Assembly (NCBI RefSeq): GCF_000711245.1
Contig: NZ_JOMH01000001.1
Span: 1,668,830-1,732,829 of the forward strand
Direction: 5' to 3'
From: Polycyclovorans algicola TG408
GTDB taxonomy: Bacteria > Pseudomonadota > Gammaproteobacteria > Nevskiales > Nevskiaceae
Length of the DNA: 64,000 bases
Each line of letters begins with the position of its first letter. The first letter of the stretch is position 1. Below the pieces are notes generated by a model. That model was not told where the DNA came from and did not search any database. It saw nothing but the letters and a program-made list of their open reading frames with translations. A program made the position numbers and the translations under genes. Below, in pieces: positions 43,294 to 52,374 of the stretch.

Positions 43294-44511
43294 ATGAGCT
43301 TTTCCACCGCGCTTTCGGGTCTCAACGCCTCCACCCGCGATCTGGCCGTGACCGGCAACAACATCGCCAACGCCGGCACCACCGGCTTCAAGATGGCCCG
43401 CACCCAGTTCGCCGATGTGTACGCGTCGTCGTCGCTGGGCCTGTCGTCGACGCAGGCCGGTAGCGGCGTGCGGGTGGCGGGCATCCAGCAGCAATTCAGT
43501 CAGGGCAACATCGACTTCACCAACAACGCGCTGGACTTGGCGGTGAACGGCGAGGGTTTCTTCACTCTCAATGCCAATGGCGAGACGGTGTATTCCCGCG
43601 CCGGCGCGTTTGGGCCGGACCGTGAGGGCTACGTCACCAATCCGCAAGGCCACCGATTGCAGGTGTATCCGCCGCTGGCCAGTGGCGGCTTCGACACCGG
43701 CCGCCTCACCGACCTGCAACTGCAGGTGGGCGACGCGCCGCCGCAGCGCACGTCGCGCATCGAGGCCGACATCAACCTGCCGGCTGCGTCGGGCACCGCG
43801 CCCGCCGTGGCATTCGATCCCGCCAATGCCGACAGCTATGCCCACACCACCAGCCTGACGGTGTACGACTCGTTGGGCTCGGCGCACACCGCCAGCCTGT
43901 ACTTCGCGCCCACTGCCACGCCGGGTACCTGGGACGTGCACACCGTGATTGACGGCGCCGTGACCGGGGCGGCCACCCAGGCCAGCTTCGATGCCGATGG
44001 CAATCTGCTCACACCCGCCGGCGGCAGCTTCGTCTTGCCGCCGGTCCCGCAGACCAACGGCGCGACTGATCTGGCGCTGACCGTTGATCTCTCGGGCGCC
44101 ACCCAGTTTGGGGATCGTTTCAACGTCGCCGCCCTGACCCAGGACGGTTATGCCACCGGGCGCCTGACCGGCATCGAAGTCACCCCCGAAGGCATTGCCC
44201 AGGCGCGCTTCACCAACGGCCAGGCGCGTGCGCTGGGTCAGGTGGCGATGGCGACCTTCGCCAACCCGCAAGGCATGCAGGAGCTGGGCGACACGGTCTG
44301 GGCCGAAACCTTTTCCTCGGGCCCGGCGCTGCGCGGCGTCGCCGACAGTGGCAGTTTCGGTGCCATTCAGGCTGGCGCGCTGGAAACCTCGAACGTCGAT
44401 CTCACCGCCGAGCTGGTGCACATGATCAGCGCGCAACGGGCATTTCAGGCCAACGCGCAAATGATCACGACCACTGATCAGATCACCCAGACCGCACTGA
44501 ACCTGCGCTAA
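43294..44511 (+). CDS. flgE: Flagellar hook protein FlgE
   Basis: The 405-residue hook subunit. The N-terminal rod/hook motif (SALSGLNASTRDLAVTGNNIANAGTTGFK) and the C-terminal helix (ETSNVDLTAELVHMISAQRAFQANAQMI) flank the domains exposed on the hook surface. A GAGGAG ribosome site precedes ATG. Length is standard for a hook without large insertions. Confidence 0.95.
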   Translation: MSFSTALSGLNASTRDLAVTGNNIANAGTTGFKMARTQFADVYASSSLGLSSTQAGSGVRVAGIQQQFSQGNIDFTNNALDLAVNGEGFFTLNANGETVYSRAGAFGPDREGYVTNPQGHRLQVYPPLASGGFDTGRLTDLQLQVGDAPPQRTSRIEADINLPAASGTAPAVAFDPANADSYAHTTSLTVYDSLGSAHTASLYFAPTATPGTWDVHTVIDGAVTGAATQASFDADGNLLTPAGGSFVLPPVPQTNGATDLALTVDLSGATQFGDRFNVAALTQDGYATGRLTGIEVTPEGIAQARFTNGQARALGQVAMATFANPQGMQELGDTVWAETFSSGPALRGVADSGSFGAIQAGALETSNVDLTAELVHMISAQRAFQANAQMITTTDQITQTALNLR

Positions 44512-44536
44512 GCCGGCTTGCAGGTAGGAGCTCACT

Positions 44537-45277
44537 ATGGACCGCGCCGCCTACATCGCCATGAATGCCGCTTCGGAAGCGCTGCGCGCGCAGTCGATCA
44601 CGGCACACAACATCGCCAACACCGGCACCTCCGGCTTCAAGGCGTTGCTGACCCACACCGAAGCGAAGAACGTCGACGGGCCGGGTTGGCACTCGCGGGT
44701 CAACGGCGTGCTGCAGCCCGAAACCTGGAACGCCCGGGGTGGCGCGCTGCAGAACACCGGTCGTGATCTGGATATCGCGCTGGCCGACGACCGCTGGCTG
44801 GCCGTGCAGACCGAAGCGGGCGGGGTGGCTTACACGCGCAACGGTGCGCTGCAGATGACCGCCAACGGCCAGGTGCTGGACGGCGAAGGCCGCCTGGTGC
44901 TGAGCGACAACGGCCCGCTGACGCTGCCGCCGCACAGTGAATTGATGATTGCGGCGGATGGCACTGTCAGCCTGACGCCGCAGGGCAGCGAGGCCAACGT
45001 GCGTGCCCAGGTCGGCCGCCTGAACGTGATCGAGGCGGCGCCGAACGAACTTCGCCGCCGACCCGACGGTTTGTTCGAGCCGATGGCAGGCGTCGAAGCA
45101 CGCCCGGCAGCCGGCGCGGTGATGGTCAGCGGCATGTTGGAAGCCTCCAACGTCAATGCCGCCGAACAACTGGTGGCATTGATCGAACACAGCCGCCGCT
45201 TTGAACTGGCGACCAAGGCGATGAAAACGGCCGACAGCCACGGCGAAATCGCCCAGTCACTGATGCGCATTCGTTAA
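44537..45277 (+). CDS. flgF: Flagellar rod protein FlgF
   Basis: A 246-residue rod subunit. The N terminus ([36 protein letters not shown]) and C terminus ([33 protein letters not shown]) match FlgF. GGTAGGAG ribosome site before ATG. It joins the proximal rod to FlgG. Confidence 0.94.
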   Translation: MDRAAYIAMNAASEALRAQSITAHNIANTGTSGFKALLTHTEAKNVDGPGWHSRVNGVLQPETWNARGGALQNTGRDLDIALADDRWLAVQTEAGGVAYTRNGALQMTANGQVLDGEGRLVLSDNGPLTLPPHSELMIAADGTVSLTPQGSEANVRAQVGRLNVIEAAPNELRRRPDGLFEPMAGVEARPAAGAVMVSGMLEASNVNAAEQLVALIEHSRRFELATKAMKTADSHGEIAQSLMRIR

Positions 45278-45288
45278 AGGAATTCTTC

Positions 45289-46074
45289 GTGAACCCTGCA
45301 CTCTGGATTGCCAAAACCGGCCTCGACGCCCAGCAGACCCGTCTGTCGGTGGTGTCGAACAACCTCGCCAACGTCGGCACCACCGGCTTCAAGCGCGGCC
45401 GTGCCCAGTTTGAAGACCTGCTGTACCAGACCATTCGCCAGCCGGGTGGGGCGACCAGCCAGCAAACCGATTCGCCCACCGGCCTGATGCTCGGCACCGG
45501 CGTGCGCACCGTCGCCACCGCCAAGGAATACGCGCAGGGCAACCTGCAGCAAACCGGCAACAGCCTCGATGTCGCCATCGACGGCCGCGGCTTTTTCAAG
45601 GTGCTGATGCCCGACGGCAATGCCGCCTTCACCCGTGACGGCTCGTTCAAGACCAATCCGCAGGGTGAGCTGGTGACCGCACAGGGCTACACCCTGGAGC
45701 CCGGCATCGTTGTGCCCGACACCACCCAGAGTTTGACCATCGGTGCCGACGGCACCGTCACCGCGCAACTGCCGGGACAGGCGCAGCCGGTGCAGATCGG
45801 CACACTGACACTCTCCGATTTCATCAATCCCGCCGGCTTGCAGGCACGCGGCGAAAACCTACTGGTGGAAACCGCCGCCAGTGGCCCGGCAAACGAATCT
45901 ACCCCCACGCTCAACGGCCTTGGCGGTCTGGTGCAGGGCGCGCTGGAAAGCTCCAACGTCAACGTCGTCGAAGAGCTGGTGGCGATGATCGAAACCCAGC
46001 GCGCGTATGAGATGAACTCCAAAGCCATCTCGGCCGCCGACGACATGCTGCGCTTCATCACCAACCAGCTCTGA
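45289..46074 (+). CDS. flgG: Flagellar distal rod protein FlgG
   Basis: The 261-residue distal rod subunit, highly conserved: [46 protein letters not shown], the FlgG-specific [14 protein letters not shown]-like segment, and the C-terminal [32 protein letters not shown]. The start is GTG with AAGGA upstream. It abuts flgH. Confidence 0.96.
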   Translation: MNPALWIAKTGLDAQQTRLSVVSNNLANVGTTGFKRGRAQFEDLLYQTIRQPGGATSQQTDSPTGLMLGTGVRTVATAKEYAQGNLQQTGNSLDVAIDGRGFFKVLMPDGNAAFTRDGSFKTNPQGELVTAQGYTLEPGIVVPDTTQSLTIGADGTVTAQLPGQAQPVQIGTLTLSDFINPAGLQARGENLLVETAASGPANESTPTLNGLGGLVQGALESSNVNVVEELVAMIETQRAYEMNSKAISAADDMLRFITNQL

Positions 46075-46080
46075 TCGGCC

Positions 46081-46734
46081 ATGAAAGCGCTACTGCCTCT
46101 GGTTCTGCTGCTGACCGCCTGCGCCGCCCGGCCGGTGGCGCCAGACCCCATGCCCGAGGCCGAACTGCCGCCGTTGCCGCAGGCCGAGCCCGGCGCCATC
46201 TACAACGACGGCATCGCGCTGGACTGGTTTGCCGACACCCGTGCGCGTGATGTGGGCGACGTGCTCACCGTGTTGCTGGTTGAGCAAACCCAGGCGCAGA
46301 CCAGCAGTGCAACGACGACTGGCAAAACCAGCAGCGCCACCTTGACCGGCCCCAATGTGTTCGGGCGACCGGTGACCCGTGGCGGTGTCGAGATTCTCTC
46401 CGGCAGCCTCGGCGGCGACCGCAGCTTTGAAGGCGGCGGCGACTCCACCCAATCCAACCGCCTCACCGGCGCGCTGTCGGTGCGGGTGATTGAGCGGGAT
46501 TCGCGCGGACTGCTGCGCGTCGCCGGGCGTAAGCAGTTGGCGCTCAACCGTGGCGACGAAATGCTCGAGCTGTCGGGCTGGGTGCGCCCCGAAGACATCA
46601 ACCCCGACAACACCGTGCGCTCCGACCGGGTGGCCAGTGCCCAGGTGAAGTACGCCGGGCGCGGCGCGCTGGGCGATGCCAATGCCCAGGGCTGGTTGAG
46701 CCGCTTCTTCAATTCGCCGTTCTTCCCGTTCTGA
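46081..46734 (+). CDS. flgH: Flagellar L-ring lipoprotein FlgH
   Basis: The 217-residue outer-membrane L-ring subunit. The lipobox is LTAC (Cys14). The body shows DTRARDVGDVLTVLLVEQTQAQ, FEGGGDSTQSNRLTG and VIERDSRGLLRVAGRKQLALN, ending with VRPEDINPDNTVRSDRVASAQVKYAGRG, which is standard for FlgH. Confidence 0.95.
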   Translation: MKALLPLVLLLTACAARPVAPDPMPEAELPPLPQAEPGAIYNDGIALDWFADTRARDVGDVLTVLLVEQTQAQTSSATTTGKTSSATLTGPNVFGRPVTRGGVEILSGSLGGDRSFEGGGDSTQSNRLTGALSVRVIERDSRGLLRVAGRKQLALNRGDEMLELSGWVRPEDINPDNTVRSDRVASAQVKYAGRGALGDANAQGWLSRFFNSPFFPF

Positions 46735-46743
46735 GGTCTCGCC

Positions 46744-47892
46744 ATGAAACGCAATGAGCGCAACAAACGACTGCAACGGCAACGGCTGCTGCGTGTCCTG
46801 ATGGTCGTGGGCGTGCTGCTGGCGGTGATCAGCGTGCCCTCGTTCGCCCAGGAAGAGCGCATCAAGGACCTCGCCAGCATCGCCGGCGTGCGCAGCAACG
46901 GCCTGATGGGCTACGGCCTGGTGGTGGGGCTCGACGGCTCGGGTGACCAGACCAGCCAATCGCCGTTCACCGTGCAGGCGCTGCGCAATTTGCTCACGCA
47001 ACTGGGCGTGACCATTCCGCCGGGGGTGAACCCGCAACTCAAGAACGCGGCGGCGGTGATGGTGCAGGCGGAATTGCCGGCGTTTTCCCGTCCCGGGCAG
47101 ATGATCGACATCACCGTGGCCTCGATTGGCAACGCCGGGTCGCTGCGCGGCGGCGCCCTGTTGATGACCGCCCTCAAAGGCGCCGACGGCCAGGTGTATG
47201 CCGTGGCGCAGGGTAACCTCATCGTCGGCGGCTTTGGAGTGGAAGGCCGTGATGGCTCGCGAATTTCGGTCAACGTGCCGTCGGCAGGCCGTATTCCCAA
47301 TGGCGCGACGGTGGAGCGCGCCGCCCCCGCCGCCTTTACCGATGGTCGTGTGGCGCTGCAGTTGCACACCCCCGACTTCACCACCGCCGCGCGCGTTGCC
47401 AGCACCCTGAATGCGGTTTACGGCGCGGGGACCGCGCAGGCCGAAGATGCCGTCACCATTCGTCTGGCGCCGCCACACCCCGATCAGCGTGTGGCGTTTT
47501 TGTCCGAACTGGAAAACGTGCGGGTCGAAGCCGGGCAGGCGCCGGCGCGGGTGGTGGTCAACTCCCGCACCGGCACCATCGTCATTGGCGAGAGCGTGCG
47601 CGTGCGCCCCGCGGCGGTGGCGCACGGCTCGCTGTCGGTCACCATCGCCGAGCGATTCGAGGTCAGCCAGCCCAACCCTTTCGGTGGCGGCGACACGGTG
47701 GTGGTGCCGAACACCGAAATCAGCGTTGCGCAGCAGGGCGACGGCCGCATGTTCCTGTTCGATGCCGGCGTGAGCCTTGCCGAAATCGTCCAGGCGGTGA
47801 ACCAGGTGGGCGCAGCGCCGGGCGACCTCATCGCCATTCTTGAAGCGCTGAAGCAGGCCGGGGCCTTGCGTGCGGAGTTGGTGGTCATCTGA
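46744..47892 (+). CDS. flgI: Flagellar P-ring protein FlgI
   Basis: The 382-residue periplasmic P-ring subunit. It has a signal peptide with a basic n-region and cleavage near SFA-QE (residue 36), then [33 protein letters not shown], a near-universal FlgI opening, and [39 protein letters not shown] at the end. It overlaps flgJ by one base. Confidence 0.96.
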   Translation: MKRNERNKRLQRQRLLRVLMVVGVLLAVISVPSFAQEERIKDLASIAGVRSNGLMGYGLVVGLDGSGDQTSQSPFTVQALRNLLTQLGVTIPPGVNPQLKNAAAVMVQAELPAFSRPGQMIDITVASIGNAGSLRGGALLMTALKGADGQVYAVAQGNLIVGGFGVEGRDGSRISVNVPSAGRIPNGATVERAAPAAFTDGRVALQLHTPDFTTAARVASTLNAVYGAGTAQAEDAVTIRLAPPHPDQRVAFLSELENVRVEAGQAPARVVVNSRTGTIVIGESVRVRPAAVAHGSLSVTIAERFEVSQPNPFGGGDTVVVPNTEISVAQQGDGRMFLFDAGVSLAEIVQAVNQVGAAPGDLIAILEALKQAGALRAELVVI

Positions 47893-48734
47893 TGCTCGCG
47901 ACGCCGCTTGACGGTCGCGTCGACGATCTTCGCGTGACCGCGAAGGCGCAAACCCCCGAAGCCGCGCGCGAAGTGGCGCGGCAATTTGAGGCCCTGTTTG
48001 CCCAGCAACTGCTGTCGGGTTTGCGCAGCACCGCGCAGGTCCCGGGCAGCGGTGTGCAGGATTTGGGCCCCATGCAGTCGATGCTCGATCAACAGATGGG
48101 CGCGCTGCTGACCCACGGCAAGGGCCTGGGTCTGGCCGAACAATTGATGCAGCAGTGGCAACAGTTGGGGCAGGTGGCGGCACCCGTCGCGGGCGAGACC
48201 CGCCACGTGCTTTCAGCACTGGGGACCGGACCTGCGCGCGTCATGCCGGCGGCGCCCGACCCCACGACCTCGTGGCAATCACGGGCACGAAAATTTGTCG
48301 AGGACCTGCTGCCCTTGGCGCGCGAAGCGGCCGGAAAGCTGGGCGTCGCGCCGCAGGCGATCATCGCCCAGGCGGCGCTGGAAACCGGCTTCGGTCGTCA
48401 CCAGCCGGGCGGGCAGTCGAACAACCTGTTCGGCATCAAGGCGTTTGCCAGTTGGCGCGGCGCCAAGGTGCAGGCCGAGACCATCGAAGTGCGGGCCGGG
48501 CACACGCAAACCGAATCGGCTGCCTTCCGCGCTTACGACAGCGTTCGCGACAGTGTTGGCGACTACGTGGCGCTGCTCAGCCAGCCTCGCTATACCGCTG
48601 CTCGGAACACCGGCGCCGATGTGGCCGGTTTTGCACGCGGCTTGCAGCAGGCCGGGTATGCCACCGACCCTGACTACGCCCGCAAAATCACCGACATCGC
48701 CCAGCGCATCGTGCGTGAGGGGTGGGTGCCGTGA
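47892..48734 (+). CDS. flgJ: Flagellar rod cap and peptidoglycan hydrolase FlgJ
   Basis: A two-domain protein of 280 residues. The N-terminal rod-cap domain (about 18-90; VARQFEALFAQQLLSGLRS) precedes a C-terminal glucosaminidase (about 132-280) with catalytic Glu164 in AQAALETGFGRHQPGGQSNNLFGIKA. It cuts the cell wall for rod passage. The dual-domain form is typical of Gammaproteobacteria and Betaproteobacteria. Its stop overlaps flgK as GTGA. Confidence 0.94.
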   Translation: MLATPLDGRVDDLRVTAKAQTPEAAREVARQFEALFAQQLLSGLRSTAQVPGSGVQDLGPMQSMLDQQMGALLTHGKGLGLAEQLMQQWQQLGQVAAPVAGETRHVLSALGTGPARVMPAAPDPTTSWQSRARKFVEDLLPLAREAAGKLGVAPQAIIAQAALETGFGRHQPGGQSNNLFGIKAFASWRGAKVQAETIEVRAGHTQTESAAFRAYDSVRDSVGDYVALLSQPRYTAARNTGADVAGFARGLQQAGYATDPDYARKITDIAQRIVREGWVP

Positions 48735-50062
48735 GTGATTTATTCAGCATTGGCCGCTCGGCGCTGAATGCCTATTCAACGGCGCTGGCCACCACCAGCC
48801 ACAACGTCGCCAACGCCGCGACGCCGGGCTTCAGCCGCCAGCGCGTTGACCTGGTCAACCAGCCGCCCAATGGCGCCATCGGCAACGGTGTGCAGGCAGC
48901 GCAGGTGCGGCGTATCAACGACACCTATCTGCAGTCGCGTCTCACCGATGACGGCGCGGCGGCAAGTCGCCACGGCACCGCGCGCGACCTGCTGATCCGC
49001 GCCGACAAGATGCTCTCTGATCCGCTCGCGGGGCTCGCGGCACCATTGCAGACCTTCAACACGGCAGTGCAGGGATTGATGGCCGATCCGGCGTCGCTGT
49101 CGGCGCGCCGTGTGGTGCTCGCCGAGGCGCAGGGCATGACCGACCGCTTCGCCCAGCTCGACACCGGCTTCGCCCAGTTGGACCGCGAAATCGACGGGCG
49201 TATGGCCAGCACGGTCAGCGCCGCCAATGGGCTGATCGACAACATTGCCAAGCTCAACCAACGCATCGCGCAAAGCACCGGCGGGGCCGGGGGGCTGCCG
49301 CCGGGTGACCTGCTTGACCAGCGCGACGAAGCGGTCCGCCAACTCGCCGAACAGATTGGCGTCACCACCCTGGTGCAGGACAGCGGCGCGCTGTCGGTGT
49401 TTCTCGAGGACGGCCAGCCGCTGGTGCTCGACGGTCAGGCGCGTCACCTGAACCTGGTCGCCACCACGGCGACCGGCCGTTATCGCCTTGAGCTGGACGC
49501 CCCCGGGGGTCCGGTCCCGGTTGGGCGGCCAGCGGGCGGCGTGATGGCCGGCCTTCTGGACGCGCGCGCCCAGGCCGTCGATGCGCCGCGCGCGGCCATG
49601 AGCGTGCTGGCCAGCGAAATCGCCACTGCGTTCAACGCGGCGCAGTCGGCGGGACAAGACCTCGACGGCAATCCAGGCGCAGCCCTGTTCAGCGATCCGC
49701 CCTTGCGGCTTGCCCTCACTGACCCTCGCCAGCTGGCCCCGGCCGGTCCGCCCCCCGCCGGCGTGGCGGACAACAGCGCATGGAACTCGGCGGCGGACTT
49801 CAGTGGCGCCGCCGTGAGCGCGCGTGCGGCCGAGGTCGTCGGCCAGTTGGGCGTCTCGACGCAGCAGGCCGACGCACGTGCCTCGGCCGCCGAGTCGTTG
49901 GCTGGACAAGCCCTGACGGCCCGTGAGTCGGTCTCCGGCGTGAACCTGGATGAAGAGGCAGCCAACCTGCTGCGCTACCAACAGGCGTATCAGGCGGCTG
50001 CCCAAATGATTGCCACCGCCGACACGGTGTTTCAGACCTTGCTGTCAGCGGTGCGGAGATAA
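48731..50062 (+). CDS. flgK: Hook-filament junction protein FlgK
   Basis: A 443-residue HAP1 protein. The N-terminal DLFSIGRSALNAYSTALATTSHNVANAATPGFSRQRV and the C-terminal SGVNLDEEAANLLRYQQAYQAAAQMIATADTVFQTLL are diagnostic. It is about 100 residues shorter than the E. coli protein, mostly in the surface domains. The GTG 48731 start overlaps the flgJ stop. Confidence 0.94.
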   Translation: MSDLFSIGRSALNAYSTALATTSHNVANAATPGFSRQRVDLVNQPPNGAIGNGVQAAQVRRINDTYLQSRLTDDGAAASRHGTARDLLIRADKMLSDPLAGLAAPLQTFNTAVQGLMADPASLSARRVVLAEAQGMTDRFAQLDTGFAQLDREIDGRMASTVSAANGLIDNIAKLNQRIAQSTGGAGGLPPGDLLDQRDEAVRQLAEQIGVTTLVQDSGALSVFLEDGQPLVLDGQARHLNLVATTATGRYRLELDAPGGPVPVGRPAGGVMAGLLDARAQAVDAPRAAMSVLASEIATAFNAAQSAGQDLDGNPGAALFSDPPLRLALTDPRQLAPAGPPPAGVADNSAWNSAADFSGAAVSARAAEVVGQLGVSTQQADARASAAESLAGQALTARESVSGVNLDEEAANLLRYQQAYQAAAQMIATADTVFQTLLSAVRR

Positions 50063-50065
50063 GCC

Positions 50066-50959
50066 ATGCGCGTTGCCACCGAAACCCTGTTTCGCACCTC
50101 CACCGGCTCGATGCAGACGCACACCACGCAGTTGGCCAAGGTCCAGCAGCAGATCAGCAGCGGGCGACAGTTTCAGCATGCGCACGAGGCGCCTGCCGCG
50201 TCCGCCAGCGTCATGGAATGGGAGGCTGCGCTGACCCGTATCGACGCCCAGGGCGCCGCCGCGGGGCGTGCCGGGCATCGGTTGGGGCTGACCGAGAACG
50301 CGCTGGACGATGCACGAGTGATCACCGAGCGCGTCAAGGAATTGCTGGTTTCGGCGGGCAACGGTGCCTTCAACAATCAGGATCGCGCCCTGGTCGCGGT
50401 CGAGCTGGATGGCCTGGCGGCCGACTGGCGGACGCTCGCCAACCGTGACGATGGCAGCGGCCAGCCCCTGTTTGGCGGCACCGCCTTGGGCAATGCATTC
50501 GACGCCGCCGGGGTTTACCGAGGCAGCCCGGACAATCGACGCGTCGAAGTCGCCGACGGCCAGCAGGTGCGTGACGGCATTCCCGGCGACCAGGTGTTCG
50601 GCGACATCGGCGGCCAGAGCAGCTTCGCCTGGCTCGACGCTGCCGTGCTGGCGGTGCGTGAAACCGACCCGGCTGCCCGCAAACTGGCACTGGACGAGGT
50701 GCAGACCGGGGTGGCCGCGATGGCGCTCAACACCGAATCACGCCGCACCGAAGTGGGCGTGCAGCGTGCCGCGCTGGATCGTGCGGCAACCTGGCGAGAC
50801 ACCGCGACGTCCGAACTGACGCAGTCGCTGGCCCGCCTGCGCGACACCGACCTGATCGATGCGGCCACCCGCTTGAGTCAGCACAGCACGCAGTTGTCGG
50901 CCGCACAGACGGCCTATTTGCAGGTGTCGTCACTGTCTCTGTTCGACCGCCTGCGGTAG
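50066..50959 (+). CDS. flgL: Hook-filament junction protein FlgL
   Basis: A 297-residue HAP3 protein. The flagellin-like N-terminal coiled coil (TLFRTSTGSMQTHTTQLAKVQQQISSGRQFQHAHEAPAAS) and C-terminal helix (SLARLRDTDLIDAATRLSQHSTQLSAAQTAYLQVSSLSLFDRL) bracket a small outer domain. It ends the flg run; no flagellin gene follows. Confidence 0.93.
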   Translation: MRVATETLFRTSTGSMQTHTTQLAKVQQQISSGRQFQHAHEAPAASASVMEWEAALTRIDAQGAAAGRAGHRLGLTENALDDARVITERVKELLVSAGNGAFNNQDRALVAVELDGLAADWRTLANRDDGSGQPLFGGTALGNAFDAAGVYRGSPDNRRVEVADGQQVRDGIPGDQVFGDIGGQSSFAWLDAAVLAVRETDPAARKLALDEVQTGVAAMALNTESRRTEVGVQRAALDRAATWRDTATSELTQSLARLRDTDLIDAATRLSQHSTQLSAAQTAYLQVSSLSLFDRLR

Positions 50960-51105
50960 GCTGCGCGCCCCGCGAGGGCCCTTGCGCCCCGGGGCACGAT
51001 CCTTGCTTCGCGCAGGGGTACATTCGCAAAGGGTTCCCGAGTCTGTCTGCAGGCGTTCATTTTGGTTCGCCAGACTGCTGCGGTTTCGGGAACGAGGTAA
51101 CGCTC

Positions 51106-51918
51106 ATGCTTGGTCTACGCATGCTCGGCAGGTCGCCGGCCCTTGGCTTGGCGTTGTTGGGATTGATGAGTTTGGCGCCGGGCGCGCAGGCCGTGGTGCC
51201 GTGCACCGTGGCCACGCAGGTGGGGCCAGAGACGCACTTGGCGGCGACGCTGGGTGATTGCGTCGCGCGCCTGCAGCGCGCCGAAGCCGTTCCTGACGCC
51301 GATGGGCGAATTTACGGGCAGTACGGACCCATCCGCCTGGCCGTCTCGCCGCGCCGGGCGCTGCGCTTTTATGACGACAGCCACACCTGGTCAGTGCTGC
51401 AAGGCCACGGCGGCTGGATCGGCCGAAGCCCTGCAAAGCCGCCGGTTCGCGTTGCCAGGGCACGAAGCGCCATCGGTCAGACGCCTGCTCTGCCAACCGA
51501 CGCTGCGTCAGCACAGCCGACGGCGATGACCTCGCCGGCACGCACGCACGGCGCGCGGCGGCCAACGTTTGCCGAAGCGCTGGAGGCCGCGCTGGCCGCA
51601 CCGCTGCCCGCGCCGGTAGCGCCCGCCCTGAAGCCCGTGCCCGACACCCTGCGCTTGCTGCAGCGGGCGCTGATCAGCCACGGCTTTCAGGCGCGTTCGC
51701 CCAAGGGTGGCGGCTGCGGCGTTCAGGTCGATCAGCAGTGGTATCGGCTGACCACCGCAAGCCTTCCGGACTGCGCGCTGCAGTTGGCGTCGGTGGGCCG
51801 CAAGGCGCCCCGCCTGCGGCTGGTCACCGCAGAATGGAACGGTCAGGCGCTGTGGTTGGGGCCGGACGCGGTTTACCAGAAGAGTCGCAATGGATGGGCG
51901 GTCGCCGCCGGTTATTGA
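51106..51918 (+). CDS. Uncharacterised exported protein with two C-x18-C half-repeats
   Basis: 270 residues with a signal peptide (cleavage near AQA, residue 29). Two regions share a pattern: Cys33-x18-Cys52 and Cys204-x18-Cys223, each with Val two residues after the first Cys and a (S/T)L-x-DC end. Each is followed by a strand region with Gly, Leu, Tyr, Ser and a final Trp. A low-complexity Ala/Pro linker (about 108-180) joins them. I recognise no family. An AACGAGGTAACGCTC ribosome region precedes ATG. It lies alone between flgL and yajC. Confidence 0.65.
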   Translation: MLGLRMLGRSPALGLALLGLMSLAPGAQAVVPCTVATQVGPETHLAATLGDCVARLQRAEAVPDADGRIYGQYGPIRLAVSPRRALRFYDDSHTWSVLQGHGGWIGRSPAKPPVRVARARSAIGQTPALPTDAASAQPTAMTSPARTHGARRPTFAEALEAALAAPLPAPVAPALKPVPDTLRLLQRALISHGFQARSPKGGGCGVQVDQQWYRLTTASLPDCALQLASVGRKAPRLRLVTAEWNGQALWLGPDAVYQKSRNGWAVAAGY

Positions 51919-51996
51919 GCTGGCAGGCACAAACGGCCCGGTCCTGAAGGGGTATGCGATACTCCGCGCCCTCAATTCTCAGGATGGGAGCGTCCA

Positions 51997-52323
51997 GTGC
52001 TCGATTGGTTGATTCCGGTGGCTCACGCCCAGCAGGCGGCACAGCCGAACGCATTTGTGCAGTTCATTCCGCTGATTCTCTTGGTTGTGGTGTTTTATTT
52101 TCTGCTGATCCGTCCGCAGATGAAGCGCAACAAGGAACACAAGGCGTTGATCTCGTCATTGGCAAAGGGCGATGAGGTGATCACCAGCGGCGGCCTCGCC
52201 GGACGCGTGGTGACTTTGGGCGAGGCTTATGTCGGTATCGAAGTGGCCGACGGCGTCGAAGTCAAGGTGCAGAAGCCCGCCATCAGCAGTGTGTTGCCCA
52301 AGGGCACGCTCAAGGCGCTCTAA
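51997..52323 (+). CDS. yajC: Sec translocase accessory protein YajC
   Basis: A 108-residue protein with one membrane segment (FIPLILLVVVFYFLLIRPQMKRNKEHKALI) and a C-terminal cytosolic domain (LAKGDEVITSGGLAGRVVTL) typical of YajC. The start is GTG 51997 with GGGAG upstream. It precedes secD and secF as in most Gammaproteobacteria. Confidence 0.95.
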   Translation: MLDWLIPVAHAQQAAQPNAFVQFIPLILLVVVFYFLLIRPQMKRNKEHKALISSLAKGDEVITSGGLAGRVVTLGEAYVGIEVADGVEVKVQKPAISSVLPKGTLKAL

Positions 52324-52374
52324 TTTGTCGCGGTTGTCATGGAATGCGGGCGGGTTGACCGCCCGTATCGCGTT

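Noticed and set aside
50990-51030. GC-rich hairpin after flgL as a terminator
   Set aside because: The GCCCCGGGGC palindrome has no loop and no T-run, so termination there is not supported.
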